The notes under the pieces are model-generated. The model was not told the DNA's origin. It did no database searches and worked only from the letters and a program-made list of their open reading frames with translations. A stretch of 64,000 bases of DNA, taken from positions 1 to 64,000 of the forward strand of contig JAJTWR010000172.1 in the NCBI GenBank assembly GCA_021613335.1, written 5' to 3'. Positions 38,166 to 47,986 of this stretch are shown here, piece by piece. The DNA is from Whitmania pigra (Eukaryota; Annelida; Clitellata; Hirudinida; Haemopidae). The position numbers were made by a program, and so were the translations under genes. The stretch's first letter is position 1, and each line of letters opens with the position of its first letter.

Positions 38166-39476
38166 ATGATCGCGTTTATTGGTCTTCTTACAATATTTCT
38201 TGTTCTTGCTGGCATTCTGAGCAAGAAAATTTCTCCCATGGCGGCGCTGATTGCCATTCCCATTACTGCTGCTCTATTGGCTGGTTTTTCCGTGGCCGAT
38301 ACCGGAAAATTCGCGATCAATGGCATCAAGAATATTGCCCCGGTCGTTGGGATGTTTATTTTCGCCATTATCTTTTTCGGCGTCATCAAAGATGCCGGGA
38401 CGCTCGATCCGATCATCGACGCTATTTTGCGGATCGCCGGCGCCCGTCCGAGCCGGGTGGTTCCCGGAGCCGCCATTCTCGCTGCGATCGTGCATCTGGA
38501 CGGTTCGGGCGCGGTGACCTTTCTCGTGACCATTCCAGCCATGCTGCCGCTGTTCGAACGGCTGAAGATCGATAAGCGGATTCTGGCCTGCGTTGTCGCC
38601 ATGGCCGCCGGTACGGCAAATATGCTGCCTTGGGGCGGCCCGACCTTGCGGGCGGCCTCGTCGCTGCACATACCGATTGGCGAACTGTACCTGCCGGTCA
38701 TTCCAGCTCAAATCGCGGGAATGCTGTTTGTTTTCGCGTGCGCCTGGTTTTTGGGCTGGCGTGAGGAAAAACGCCTGGGCCTAACCGGCGCTGGCGCTGG
38801 GACGCTCGACATCGCCCGTCCGCTGCCTGGCGCTGAGGAGCGAGCCTTGCTGCGTCCGCGCCTTTTTGCCGTCAACATCGCCCTGGTTCTGGCGGTGATG
38901 GCGCTGATGATCGCCGAAGTAGCAGCGCCGGCGATATGTTTCATGCTGGGAACGATTGCCGCGCTGACGATCAATTATCCCAACCCCGCGGCGCAACGCG
39001 AGCGGATCGACGCCCATGCCAGAGCCGCGCTGATGATGGCATCGATTCTTTTAGCCGCCGGCGTGTTCAGCGGCATCATGAAAGACACCAAGATGCTGAC
39101 CGCCATGGCCGGCGTTGCCGCTGACCATATGCCGGCGGGCGCGGGCGCTCTCATCCCGGTTACCCTGGCGGTGCTCTCGATGCCGCTCAGCCTGCTTTTC
39201 GATCCGGATTCATTCTATTTCGGCGTTCTGCCGGTGATCGCCGAAGCGGGAAAAGCCTTGGGCGTGGCGCCAAGCGCGGTGGGACAAGCCGCCATTTTGG
39301 GGCAGATGACCACCGGTTTTCCCATCAGCCCGCTGACGCCCTCGACCTTCTTGCTGATTGGCCTGTGCGGGCTGGATTTGGGCGACCATCAAAAATTCAC
39401 CTTCTTCTGGCTGTGGGCCGTCACCATCGTCATGACCGTCGCCTGCGTCGCTCTTGGCCTGTTTCCGTTATTGTGA
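38166..39476 (+). CDS. CitMHS-family carboxylate:proton (metal) symporter
   Basis: A 436-residue membrane protein with about 11-12 helices. Family features are [20 protein letters not shown] at the start, [60 protein letters not shown] and the C-terminal [20 protein letters not shown]. CitMHS transporters take up citrate or similar tricarboxylates, often as metal complexes. The two AtuA-like genes follow at 7 bases, suggesting that this acid is activated and broken down by them. Confidence 0.88.
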   Translation: MIAFIGLLTIFLVLAGILSKKISPMAALIAIPITAALLAGFSVADTGKFAINGIKNIAPVVGMFIFAIIFFGVIKDAGTLDPIIDAILRIAGARPSRVVPGAAILAAIVHLDGSGAVTFLVTIPAMLPLFERLKIDKRILACVVAMAAGTANMLPWGGPTLRAASSLHIPIGELYLPVIPAQIAGMLFVFACAWFLGWREEKRLGLTGAGAGTLDIARPLPGAEERALLRPRLFAVNIALVLAVMALMIAEVAAPAICFMLGTIAALTINYPNPAAQRERIDAHARAALMMASILLAAGVFSGIMKDTKMLTAMAGVAADHMPAGAGALIPVTLAVLSMPLSLLFDPDSFYFGVLPVIAEAGKALGVAPSAVGQAAILGQMTTGFPISPLTPSTFLLIGLCGLDLGDHQKFTFFWLWAVTIVMTVACVALGLFPLL

Positions 39477-39483
39477 GGGCGGC

Positions 39484-40819
39484 ATGAAGCATATTCGCAT
39501 CGGCGCTGGCGCCGGCTATTCCGGCGACCGTATCGAACCGGCGGTGGAACTGGCCGAAAAAGGCAAGTTGCGCTATCTGGTGTTCGAATGTCTTGCCGAG
39601 CGCACCATCGCCCTTGCGCAACAAGCAAAGCGCTGCGGATGCCAAGGCCGGGTACGATCCGCTGCTCGCCGCCCGCCTGCGCGCGGTGTTGCCGGCGTGC
39701 CGGCGCAACGATGTGCGGATCGTCACCAATATGGGCGCGGCCAATCCCGTCATGGCAGCGCAGCTGACCGCTCGGATCGCCGACGAAATGGGGGTGTCCG
39801 GTCTGCGGATCGCCATCGTTGGCGGCGACGATGTGCAAGAGCGTATCTTGGCCGCCCCGCTGCGTTTGGATGAGTGCGGGCGTCTGACGCAGAGTATGAA
39901 AAACAGCATTGTCTCGGCCAACGCCTATCTGGGGGCGGAACCGCTGGTCGAAGCGTTGGCGCAAGGGGCCGATATCGTCATGTGCGGCCGCATCGCCGAT
40001 CCGTGCTTGTTTCTGGCCCCGATGATCCACGAATTCGGCTGGCCTTTGGATGACTGGGATCGCTTGGGCCAGGGGATCGTCATCGGCCATTTGCTGGAAT
40101 GCGCCGGGCAGGTCAGCGGAGGATATTTCGCCGATCCCGGCGTCAAGGATGTTGCCGGCCTGGCCCGGCTGGGGTTTCCGCTTGCCCAGGTGGAGGAAAG
40201 CGGAGCGGCGATCATCGCTAAAGTTCCAGGGTCGGGCGGTCGGATCGCCGTTGCCGGCTGCGCCGAGCAACTGTTGTACGAGATTCACGATCCAAGCCAT
40301 TATCTCACCCCCGACGTGATCGCCGATTTCACCCAGGTCCGCCTGCAGCAGATTGGTCCCGACCAGGTGGCGGTCACGGGGGGGCGCGGAAAGCCGCGTC
40401 CCGAGACGCTGAAAGTGTCGGTTGGATATCGCGACGGATATCATGGCGAGGGGCAGATGTCCTATGGCGGTCCGGGGGCGGTTGCGCGCGGACGGCTGGC
40501 GCTGGCTATCGTCGCCGAAAGGTTGAAATTGACCGGCGTGCGAACCGAGGAACTGCGCTGCGACCTGATCGGGGTCGATTCGCTATACGGCGACAGCTTG
40601 CCGGAAGGGGAGCCGGCGGAGGTGCGGATTCGCGTCGTTGCGCACACGAACGACCGCCAGGAGGCGGAAAAAATCGGCAACGAAGTGGAAACGCTTTACA
40701 CCAACGGCCCGGCCGGCGGCGGCGGCGCCAGCAAAGCGGTGCGAGAGGTCATTGCCATGGATTCGCTGCTGCTGCCGCGCCGCGATGTCACGCCCAGCGT
40801 GAGTTTTTTGGAGATCTGA
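39484..40819 (+). pseudogene. AtuA-like acyclic terpene utilisation family protein (DUF1446), frameshifted
   Basis: The AtuA family is linked to acyclic terpenoid and organic acid catabolism; the chemistry is unclear. The N-terminus MKHIRIGAGAGYSGDRIEPA lies in one frame from 39,484. Near 39,635 (AAGCGCTGCGGATGCC) the frame changes, and the rest (AGYDPLLAARLRAVLPACRR, IVTNMGAANPVMAAQLTARI, IVMCGRIADPCLFLAPMIHE) continues to 40,819. Joined it is about 445 residues, the normal size. A single break in an otherwise conserved gene could be an error or a recent mutation. Confidence 0.82.
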
Positions 40820-40821
40820 CG

Positions 40822-41151
40822 ATGAAACTGCGCGATATTGCCCATGCTCGCACCGGCGACAAGGGAAATACGTCGAATATTTGCGTCATCGCCTATCGGG
40901 CAGAGGATTATCCGCTGCTTTGCCGAAGCTTGAGCGCCGAACGGGTGTTGCGCTATTTTGCCAAGATCGTTACCGGCCGGGTCGTGCGCTACGAGATGCC
41001 CAATATTTCGGCTCTCAACTTCGTTCTGTATGGCGCCTTGGGCGGGGGCGTCACGCGCTCCTTGGCCATCGACGCCCATGGTAAATGCCTGGGGTCGGCG
41101 TTGCTGGCCCTGGAGATCGGTCTGGGGCAAGATGAACCTGGGGCGGGATGA
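40822..41151 (+). CDS. AtuA-associated ferredoxin-fold domain protein
   Basis: A 109-residue protein (MKLRDIAHARTGDKGNTSNI, VRYEMPNISALNFVLYGALG) equal to the C-terminal domain that is fused to AtuA in other species or encoded next to it. It begins 2 bases after the AtuA-like stop, so the two are probably one functional unit. Intact. Confidence 0.85.
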   Translation: MKLRDIAHARTGDKGNTSNICVIAYRAEDYPLLCRSLSAERVLRYFAKIVTGRVVRYEMPNISALNFVLYGALGGGVTRSLAIDAHGKCLGSALLALEIGLGQDEPGAG

Positions 41152-41169
41152 GCGATTTGGCGCTCCTGG

Positions 41170-41904
41170 TTACCGCGCCTCGTGAATGGCGCTCAAAAAA
41201 CGTTTGACGCTGTCGCGCAGCCCGTAAACCAGGGCATCGCCGATCAGCGCGTGACCGATCGATACCTCGTCGGGCGCGATCCGGCGGATGAGAGCGCCGA
41301 GATTGCCGGTGGTCAGATCGTGGCCGGCATGAACGCGCAACCCTTGCCCGCGCGCCAGCTGAGCGGCGGCGGCGAAATTATCCAGCCAATCCTCCATCTC
41401 GGGCAATCCATAGCACCGGGCATAATGGCCGGTGTAGAATTCAACCGCCTGCGCGCCGGCTTCGGCGGCCAAACGCACGGAATCGACGGTCGCATCGCAA
41501 AAAACGCTCACCCTTGGCCCGCCTTCCATCAAGCGCACCGCTTCGGCCAGAGCATCCTGGTCGTCGTACGCCCGCCACCCCCGGCTGGAGGTGCGTTCGC
41601 CCGGAATGACCGGGACGGCGGTGAATTGATGCGCGCCGGCGGCCAGAACGGTTCGCAAGACTTCCGGGCGCACATCGCCTTCGACATTCAGCTCAACCTT
41701 GCCCGAACGCGCCGCCGGCAAACGGCCAAAGGCCAAAACATCGTCCAACGTGGCATGACGGGCATCGGCGCGCGGGTGCAAGGTCAGGCCATGCGCCCCG
41801 GCATCGATACAGATCAGCGCCGCTTCCACCGGATCGGGCGTAGCATCGTCGCGCGAATTACGAATGAGACACACCTTGTTCAGATTGACACTCAGCCGGG
41901 TCAT
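41170..41904 (-). CDS. pdxJ: Pyridoxine 5'-phosphate synthase
   Basis: A 244-residue TIM barrel that condenses 1-deoxyxylulose 5-phosphate and 3-amino-2-oxopropyl phosphate. ATG at 41,904 gives MTRLSVNLNKVCLIRNSRDD. HPRADARHATLDDV (Arg and His ligands), VELNVEGD, SVFCDA, AVEFYTGHYA and VHAGHDLTTGN follow the family order. It is convergent with the AtuA-like pair. Codons between 41,949 and 41,904 lack family likeness. Confidence 0.94.
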   Translation of the reverse strand: MTRLSVNLNKVCLIRNSRDDATPDPVEAALICIDAGAHGLTLHPRADARHATLDDVLAFGRLPAARSGKVELNVEGDVRPEVLRTVLAAGAHQFTAVPVIPGERTSSRGWRAYDDQDALAEAVRLMEGGPRVSVFCDATVDSVRLAAEAGAQAVEFYTGHYARCYGLPEMEDWLDNFAAAAQLARGQGLRVHAGHDLTTGNLGALIRRIAPDEVSIGHALIGDALVYGLRDSVKRFLSAIHEAR

Positions 41905-42059
41905 CGATCCTTCCCCCGTTCCACGCATGTCTCGCGCCAAGCGATGCAAAATAACATGGTTGGCGGCTTGAGTTTAGCCCTTCTCCGGAAAATAACCTAT
42001 CGTTGCCACAGCGCAACGATGACCGGGACGATCGACGATTGAGAAAACGCAACCATGGC

Positions 42060-42088
42060 TTGACAGTTTCGGGCGGTTTGGTTAGCGT
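42060..42088 (+). promoter_or_regulatory. Putative promoter of rpmJ
   Basis: TTGACA (42,060-42,065) and TAGCGT (42,083-42,088) are separated by 17 bases, a sigma70-like arrangement about 55 bases before the rpmJ start. Confidence 0.5.
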
Positions 42089-42142
42089 CCGCGCCCTTGG
42101 GCCATGGAACATGAGCGGGACGATCCCGCAAGCGGTGCCGTC

Positions 42143-42268
42143 ATGAAAATCGTAAACTCGCTGAAAACGATCAAAACTCGCCATAAGGCTTGCCGGTTGG
42201 TGCGCCGCAAGGGCCGTGTCTATGTGATCAACAAAGCCAATCCGCGCTTCAAAGCCCGCCAGGGTTGA
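42143..42268 (+). CDS. rpmJ: 50S ribosomal protein L36, zinc-free type
   Basis: A 41-residue basic protein, [20 protein letters not shown] then [20 protein letters not shown] and Gly. The KIxNSLKxxKxRH start and the FKARQG end are diagnostic of the alphaproteobacterial L36. It lacks the Cys4/Cys3His zinc ribbon of the other L36 type (only one Cys). It stands alone between pdxJ and glcD. Confidence 0.93.
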   Translation: MKIVNSLKTIKTRHKACRLVRRKGRVYVINKANPRFKARQG

Positions 42269-42343
42269 GTTTTAGAGCGCGCTTGCCGTTTGCGGCTTGA
42301 AGCGTCACACTGGCCTTTGGAGTCAAGGGCCGAGATTCACGCC

Positions 42344-43834
42344 ATGCAGATGCCGCCTCCCGATGCCGACGTTCTAGCCCGGCGCGAAGCCATCGTCGCC
42401 GGGCTGCGCGCCTTGCTGCCGCAAGATGCGGTGATAGCCGATTCGGTTTCGTTGCGCGCCTTTGAATGCGACGGGCTGAGCGCTTATCGCCAGATACCCT
42501 TGGCCGCGGCCCTGCCGCGCAATACCGCCGAGGTTGCCGCTGTGCTGGCCTATTTGCATCGCGAAGGGGTGAAGGTGGTGCCGCGCGGGGCGGGAACCTC
42601 GCTTTCCGGCGGCGCTTTACCCTTGGCCGATGCTGTGCTGTTGCCGCTGACCAAGCTCAACCAGGTGTTAGAGATCGACTACGATAACCGATGCGTGGTG
42701 GCGCAGCCAGGGGTCACCAACCTGGCGATCAGCGCCGCGGTGGCCGAGCGCGGTTTTTATTATGCTCCCGACCCGTCCTCGCAGATCGCCTGTACCATCG
42801 GCGGCAATGTCGCGGAAAATTCCGGCGGGGTGCATTGTCTCAAATATGGCTTGACCGCCAACAACCTGCTTGGCGTTGATCTGGTGCTGATCGATGGAAC
42901 CGTCGTGCGCCTGGGCGGCAAGCATTTGGACGCCGGCGGATACGATTTGCTTGGCATCGTCACCGGTTCGGAAGGATTGCTCGGCGTTGTCACCCAGGTG
43001 ACGGTGCGGATCTTGCAAAAGCCGGATACCGCGCGGGCGGTGTTGATCGGCTTTGCCGATTCTGAACGAGCGGGCGATTGCGTGGCGGCGGTGATTTCCG
43101 CCGGCATCATCCCGGGCGGGATGGAAATGATGGACCGGCCGGCGATCCATGCCGCGGAAGCTTTCGTCCAGGTTGGCTATCCGTTGGATGTCGAGGCGCT
43201 GTTGATTGTCGAACTGGACGGGCCGGCGGTCGAAGTCGACGATCTGATCGAGCGGGTCGCCGCCATTGCCGCCCGGCATGGCGCGGTCGGCGATATTCGC
43301 GTCAGCGGCTCGGAAGCCGAGAGATTGGCCTTTTGGGCCGGACGCAAGGCGGCTTTTCCGGCCGTCGGACGCATCGCGCCGGATTATTACTGCATGGATG
43401 GCACCATTCCCCGCCGCCGTCTGCCGGAAGTGCTGCGGCGCATGGGCGAATTGGCCGAGAAGTATCGGCTGGGCTTGGCCAATGTCTTTCATGCCGGCGA
43501 CGGCAATCTGCATCCGCTGATCTTGTTCGACGCCAATAAGCCGGGTGAATTGGCGCGCGCGGAAGCCTTTGGCGCCGACATCCTGCGCGTTTGCGTTGAA
43601 GTTGGCGGCGTCTTGACCGGCGAGCATGGCGTTGGGGTTGAAAAGCGCGATCTGATGCCGGCAATGTTCAGCGATATCGACCTCAAGCAGCAACAACGGC
43701 TGAAATGCGCCTTCGATGCGAGCGGGTTGCTCAATCCAGGCAAGGTCTTTCCGACCCTGCATCGTTGCGCGGAGCTGGGCAAGCTGCATGTCCATGCCGG
43801 ACGGATTCCCTTTCCCGATCTACCGCGTTTTTGA
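42344..43834 (+). CDS. glcD: Glycolate oxidase subunit GlcD
   Basis: The 496-residue FAD-binding catalytic subunit oxidising glycolate to glyoxylate. ATG 42,344 gives MQMPPPDADVLARREAIVAG. The FAD PP-loop is VVPRGAGTSLSGGALPLADA near 85, with SSQIACTIGGNVAENSGGVH near 140 and the C-terminal FHAGDGNLHPLILFD and TGEHGVGVEKRDLM segments. First gene of glcD-glcE-glcF. Size matches the E. coli protein (about 499). Confidence 0.94.
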   Translation: MQMPPPDADVLARREAIVAGLRALLPQDAVIADSVSLRAFECDGLSAYRQIPLAAALPRNTAEVAAVLAYLHREGVKVVPRGAGTSLSGGALPLADAVLLPLTKLNQVLEIDYDNRCVVAQPGVTNLAISAAVAERGFYYAPDPSSQIACTIGGNVAENSGGVHCLKYGLTANNLLGVDLVLIDGTVVRLGGKHLDAGGYDLLGIVTGSEGLLGVVTQVTVRILQKPDTARAVLIGFADSERAGDCVAAVISAGIIPGGMEMMDRPAIHAAEAFVQVGYPLDVEALLIVELDGPAVEVDDLIERVAAIAARHGAVGDIRVSGSEAERLAFWAGRKAAFPAVGRIAPDYYCMDGTIPRRRLPEVLRRMGELAEKYRLGLANVFHAGDGNLHPLILFDANKPGELARAEAFGADILRVCVEVGGVLTGEHGVGVEKRDLMPAMFSDIDLKQQQRLKCAFDASGLLNPGKVFPTLHRCAELGKLHVHAGRIPFPDLPRF

Positions 43835-43840
43835 CCCGCC

Positions 43841-45042
43841 ATGGATGCCGCTTGGCTCTGTCCGCGCGATGCCGACGATCTGGTTGACATCGTTGCCGCC
43901 GCGCAAAGCCGAAGCCAGGCATTGGAATTGCTTGGTCAAGGCGGCAAGCGCGCCTTTGGCGCGCCAGTCGATGGCGCGCAACCGGTGACGATGACCGGTT
44001 TTTCCGGTATCCGCCTGTATGAACCGGATGAGCTTGTGCTCACCGCCGGCGCCAATACGCCCATGGCGACAATTCATGACGCGCTGGCCAAAGCCGGCCA
44101 GCATCTGGCTTTCGACCCGCCGGATCTGACCGGGTTTTATGGGCAGCCGGCAGGTTCGGCCAGCCTGGCGGGAGCGATCGCCTGCAACCTGGCCGGTCCG
44201 CGCCGTTTGACGGCAGGGGCCGCGCGCGATCATCTGCTCGGTTTTCACGCGGTATCGGGGCGGGGGGAAATTTTCAAGGCCGGAGGGCGGGTGGTCAAAA
44301 ATGTCACCGGCTACGATCTGCCCAAACTCATGGCCGGTTCCTTTGGCACGCTGGCGGCCTTGACCGAATGCAGCCTCAAGGTCTTGCCGCGACCGGAAAC
44401 CGAAACCACGCTGATCTTGACCGGTTTGGACGATGCGACCGCCATTGCCAGCCTAGCGCGGGCCTTGGGCAGCCCGAATGACGTTTCGTGCGCGGCCCAT
44501 GTGCCGGCAGCGGCAGCGCGGCTTTTCGATCTGCCGGCGGCTGCCGCCTTGATCCGCCTGGAAGGGTTCGGCCCGAGCGTGGCTGCAAGGCGGCAGGCGT
44601 TGACGCTTTTATTCGGTGACGCCATCGCGCTGGAACGCGACAGGTCATACGCCTTGTGGTGCGATCTGCGCGATGCCCGGCCCTTGGCCAAGCGACCCGA
44701 TCTGCTGGTCTGGCGCTTATCGACGCAGCCGGCCGCGGGAGCGGCGACGATGGCGCGGATTGCTCGAGACGGGCTGGAAGTGGGCTGGTACGATTGGGCC
44801 GGCGGCTGCTCTGGCTTGGTCTGGCGCCTGGTGAAGCCGATGGCGGCGCTGCCCGGGTGCGCGCGGCCATGGCCGATAGCGGCGGTCATGCCACCTTGAT
44901 GCGCGCGCCAGACGCCATCCGGCGGCGCGTACCGGTCTTTCATCCCCTTGCCGACGGGCTTGCCGCCTTGACCCGCCGGGTCAAGGCGAGCTTCGATCCG
45001 CTGGGGGTGCTCAATCCAGGTCGCATGGCGCCGCTGGCGTAG
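43841..45042 (+). pseudogene. glcE: Glycolate oxidase subunit GlcE, frameshifted
   Basis: The second FAD-binding subunit. Frame 1 (to 44,899) carries GFSGIRLYEPDELVLTAGAN, FDPPDLTGFYGQPAGSASLA, KAGGRVVKNVTGYDLPKLMA and GSFGTLAALTECSLKVLPRP. One C is missing in GGCGGCTGCTCTGG (44,801-44,812). The other frame then gives LLWLGLAPGEADGGAARVRA and the normal end RVKASFDPLGVLNPGRMAPL. With glcD and glcF intact, this lone base either inactivates the complex or is an assembly error. Confidence 0.88.
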
Positions 45043-45055
45043 GCAAGGAACAGCG

Positions 45056-46387
45056 ATGCAAACCAACTTCACCCTGGCGCAACTGGCCGATGCCGATATG
45101 GCGCAAGCGGAAAAGATTTTACGAAGCTGCGTGCATTGCGGTTTTTGTATCGCCACCTGTCCGACCTATACGCTGCTCGGCGATGAACGCGACAGTCCGC
45201 GCGGTCGGATTTATCTGATCAAGGATATGCTGGAAAACGATGCCCAACCGCCAGATGACAGCCATATCCGCCATATCGACCGTTGCTTGAGCTGTTTATC
45301 CTGCATGACTACCTGCCCGTCGGGCGTGGATTATATGCATCTGGTCGATCATGCCCGCCATCATATCGAACGGCGGGGAAAACGGCCGCTCGCCGACCGG
45401 CTGCTTCGAGCGTTGCTGGGCGGGATTCTACCCAGGCCCGCGCTGTTCCGGCTGATCTTGCAAGCGGCCCTGCCAGGACGCTGGCTGTATGCGCTCGCCC
45501 CGGCTGGTTTTTGGCGCGGATCGCTGCTCAGCCGGCTCGGCGCCATGCTTTCGCTGGCGCAGCCGCCAGCCCCCCCTTCGCCGCTCAACCGTCCTGGTTG
45601 TTATCCTGCCCAAGGAACGCGTCGTCGCCGCGTTGCTTTATTGACCGGCTGTATCCAACCGGCGCTGGCGCCCGAAATCAACGACGCCACCATCCGTCTG
45701 CTGACCCGCTTGGGAGTGGAGGTGACGATGCCGGCCAAGGCGGGATGTTGCGGCGCGCTCAACCATCACATGGGTCAGCATGACGCCGCACTCGCCCGGA
45801 TAAAGGCCAATATCGCCGCCTGGTGCGCCGAGATGGAAGCGGCGGGGCTGGACGCCATCGTCGTCAACGCTTCCGGCTGCGGCGTCAATATCAAGGATTA
45901 CGGTTTTCTGCTGCGCAACGACCCGGAATGGGCCGAACGCGCCGCGCGCGTTTCAGGGCTGTGCCGTGACATTAGCGAGTGGTTGCTTGAATTCGATCCG
46001 CCCCCCGCCCTGACGACGGCTGGCGGCGCGCCCGGGGGGCTGGTTGTGGCCTATCATGCCGCTTGTTCGATGCAGCATGGCCAAAAGCTGCGCGAGCCAT
46101 CCAAAATACTGCTGACCCGCGCCGGCTTTACTGTGCGGGAGATTCCCGAGGGGCATCTGTGCTGCGGATCGGCGGGCGTCTACAATTTGCTGCAACCCGC
46201 CATTGCTACTGGTTTGCGGGATCGCAAGCTGGCCAATATCGTCAAAACGCAACCCGACATAGTTGCTGCGGGCAATATCGGCTGTATCGCGCAGTTGCGT
46301 GCCGGCGCCAGGATTCCCGTTCTTCACACGGTCGAACTGCTGGATTGGGCGGCCGGCGGCAATAAACCGGCAGGATTAGCGCGCTGA
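45056..46387 (+). CDS. glcF: Glycolate oxidase iron-sulfur subunit GlcF
   Basis: A 443-residue electron-transfer subunit. Two ferredoxin-like clusters are visible: SCVHCGFCIATCPTY near 24-40 and CLSCLSCMTTCPSGVDY near 75-93. Two CCG domains follow (LTGCIQPALAPEINDA, AGCCGALNHHMG; YHAACSMQHGQKLREP, HLCCGSAGVYNLLQ). It overlaps the convergent hyi gene by 12 bases. Confidence 0.94.
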   Translation: MQTNFTLAQLADADMAQAEKILRSCVHCGFCIATCPTYTLLGDERDSPRGRIYLIKDMLENDAQPPDDSHIRHIDRCLSCLSCMTTCPSGVDYMHLVDHARHHIERRGKRPLADRLLRALLGGILPRPALFRLILQAALPGRWLYALAPAGFWRGSLLSRLGAMLSLAQPPAPPSPLNRPGCYPAQGTRRRRVALLTGCIQPALAPEINDATIRLLTRLGVEVTMPAKAGCCGALNHHMGQHDAALARIKANIAAWCAEMEAAGLDAIVVNASGCGVNIKDYGFLLRNDPEWAERAARVSGLCRDISEWLLEFDPPPALTTAGGAPGGLVVAYHAACSMQHGQKLREPSKILLTRAGFTVREIPEGHLCCGSAGVYNLLQPAIATGLRDRKLANIVKTQPDIVAAGNIGCIAQLRAGARIPVLHTVELLDWAAGGNKPAGLAR

Positions 46388-47146
46388 CGGCTTCAACCAC
46401 CCAAGCCCCGATAACGTATCGGCTGCCGGTCGATATTCGCACCCGACCCAGCCGGGGTAGCCCAGATCGTCGAGTAGCTCGAACAGATAGGGATAATGAA
46501 TTTCACCCCGGTCGGGTTCGTGGCGACCGGGATAACCGGCGATCTGGATATGAGCAAGGATTGGAAGCAGCGCCGTCAGCCGTCCGGACAGATCGCCTTC
46601 GGTGATTTGGGCGTGGTAAAGGTCGAATTGCACCCGCAAGTTCGGCCGGCCAAGGGCAGAAACGATGTCGGCCGCATGATCCGAGCGGGTCAGATGATAT
46701 CCTGGCACGTCGCGCCGGTTGATCGGTTCGATGGTCACAATCAACCCGGCATCGGCGGCACGATCGGCGGCGCGGGCAAGATTGGCGCGATAGACGGCTT
46801 CGGCGACAGCGCTGCCATCGCTGATCCCCGCCATTACATGCAAGAGCGGACAGGCAAGATGACGGGCATAAGCGATCGCGCGCTCCAGCGCTGCCATGAA
46901 CGCCTCTTCCCGCCCTGGCACAGCGCCAAGACCGCGCTCGCCGGCGGCCCAATTTCCGGGCGGCGCATTGATCAGCGCCAACCCCAATCCCAAGGACGTC
47001 AAATCGTTGGCCCATTCGTCCGCCGGCCGGTCATAGGGGAATGGAATCTCAACCGCGGAAAAACCAGACTGGCGGGCAGCGGCGCACCGCCTGCCGATGG
47101 CGATTTCTTGAAACAGCCAGTCCAGATTGGCGGCAAAACGTGGCAT
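46376..47146 (-). CDS. hyi: Hydroxypyruvate isomerase
   Basis: A 256-residue xylose-isomerase-fold enzyme interconverting hydroxypyruvate and tartronate semialdehyde. Marks: MPRFAANLDWLFQEI, GFSAVEIPFPYDRPADEWA, VTIEPINRRDVPGYHLTRSD (catalytic Glu), VQFDLYHAQITEGDL and HIQIAGYPGRHEPDRGEIHY (second Glu). Its place beside glcDEF fits glyoxylate disposal through tartronate semialdehyde, although gcl and glxR are not in view. Confidence 0.9.
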   Translation of the reverse strand: MPRFAANLDWLFQEIAIGRRCAAARQSGFSAVEIPFPYDRPADEWANDLTSLGLGLALINAPPGNWAAGERGLGAVPGREEAFMAALERAIAYARHLACPLLHVMAGISDGSAVAEAVYRANLARAADRAADAGLIVTIEPINRRDVPGYHLTRSDHAADIVSALGRPNLRVQFDLYHAQITEGDLSGRLTALLPILAHIQIAGYPGRHEPDRGEIHYPYLFELLDDLGYPGWVGCEYRPAADTLSGLGWLKPSAR

Positions 47147-47212
47147 TTCGCTTTTCCCTTAACCTCGATGGATGACAGTTCCAGCCGGCGATTGTAACAT
47201 TTCCACCCGATC

Positions 47213-47986
47213 ATGACTGTACCGTATTTTTCTCTTCTTGGTCTCGACGATCCGCCGGCGGCGATGATCGTCAACCCCGCAAGCCAGGCGCCCCTGCTTT
47301 TGCTGTGCGACCATGCCGCGCCGGCAATACCGCTGCGCCTTGCCGGCTTGGGGGTCGAGGCTTGTGAGCGTCAACGCCATATCGGTTACGATATCGGTGC
47401 GGCGGGCTTGGCGCGCGATCTCGCCGAAGCCTTTGACGCCACGCTGATCCTGTCGGGCTATTCGCGGTTGGTGATCGATTGCAACCGCCGGCCAGGCGAT
47501 CCTACCTCGATACCGCCGATAAGCGATGGGACGCCGATCCCTGGCAATCGTCAGGTCAGCGCCGCTGAGCGTCAAGCGCGCATCGACGAGATTTTCACCC
47601 CTTATCACCAGACGATCGCCAACCGGCTGAGCGGGTTTCAAGCGCAAGGCATTCAACCGGCGGTTTTGTCCATTCATTCCTGCACGCCGGTAATGGCCGG
47701 CTTTGTCCGCCCTTGGGAGGTTGGGGTGCTGTGGAACCGCGACAACCGCATCGCCGGACCGCTCATCCAAGCCTTGCGGCGCGAGGATCTGTGCGTTGGC
47801 GATAACCAGCCCTATTCGGGTCGCGACGCTCATGGCTATACCTTGCCAAGGCACGCCGAACCCCCCGGCCTGCCCCATGTGCTGTTGGAAATTCGCCAGG
47901 ATCTCATTGCCGGGCCAGCCGGGCAGCGCGCCTGGGCGCGGCGATTGCATCATGCGCTCACGCCAATTCTGCAGGGGTTGGCCTGA
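47213..47986 (+). CDS. N-formylglutamate amidohydrolase family protein
   Basis: A 257-residue zinc hydrolase of the HutG/FGase fold: [66 protein letters not shown] and [20 protein letters not shown]. The family includes formylglutamate deformylases and relatives with other amide substrates. It is not beside hut genes. It overlaps the YbdK-type gene by 1 base, hinting at a linked role in glutamyl or formyl amide chemistry. Confidence 0.85.
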   Translation: MTVPYFSLLGLDDPPAAMIVNPASQAPLLLLCDHAAPAIPLRLAGLGVEACERQRHIGYDIGAAGLARDLAEAFDATLILSGYSRLVIDCNRRPGDPTSIPPISDGTPIPGNRQVSAAERQARIDEIFTPYHQTIANRLSGFQAQGIQPAVLSIHSCTPVMAGFVRPWEVGVLWNRDNRIAGPLIQALRREDLCVGDNQPYSGRDAHGYTLPRHAEPPGLPHVLLEIRQDLIAGPAGQRAWARRLHHALTPILQGLA

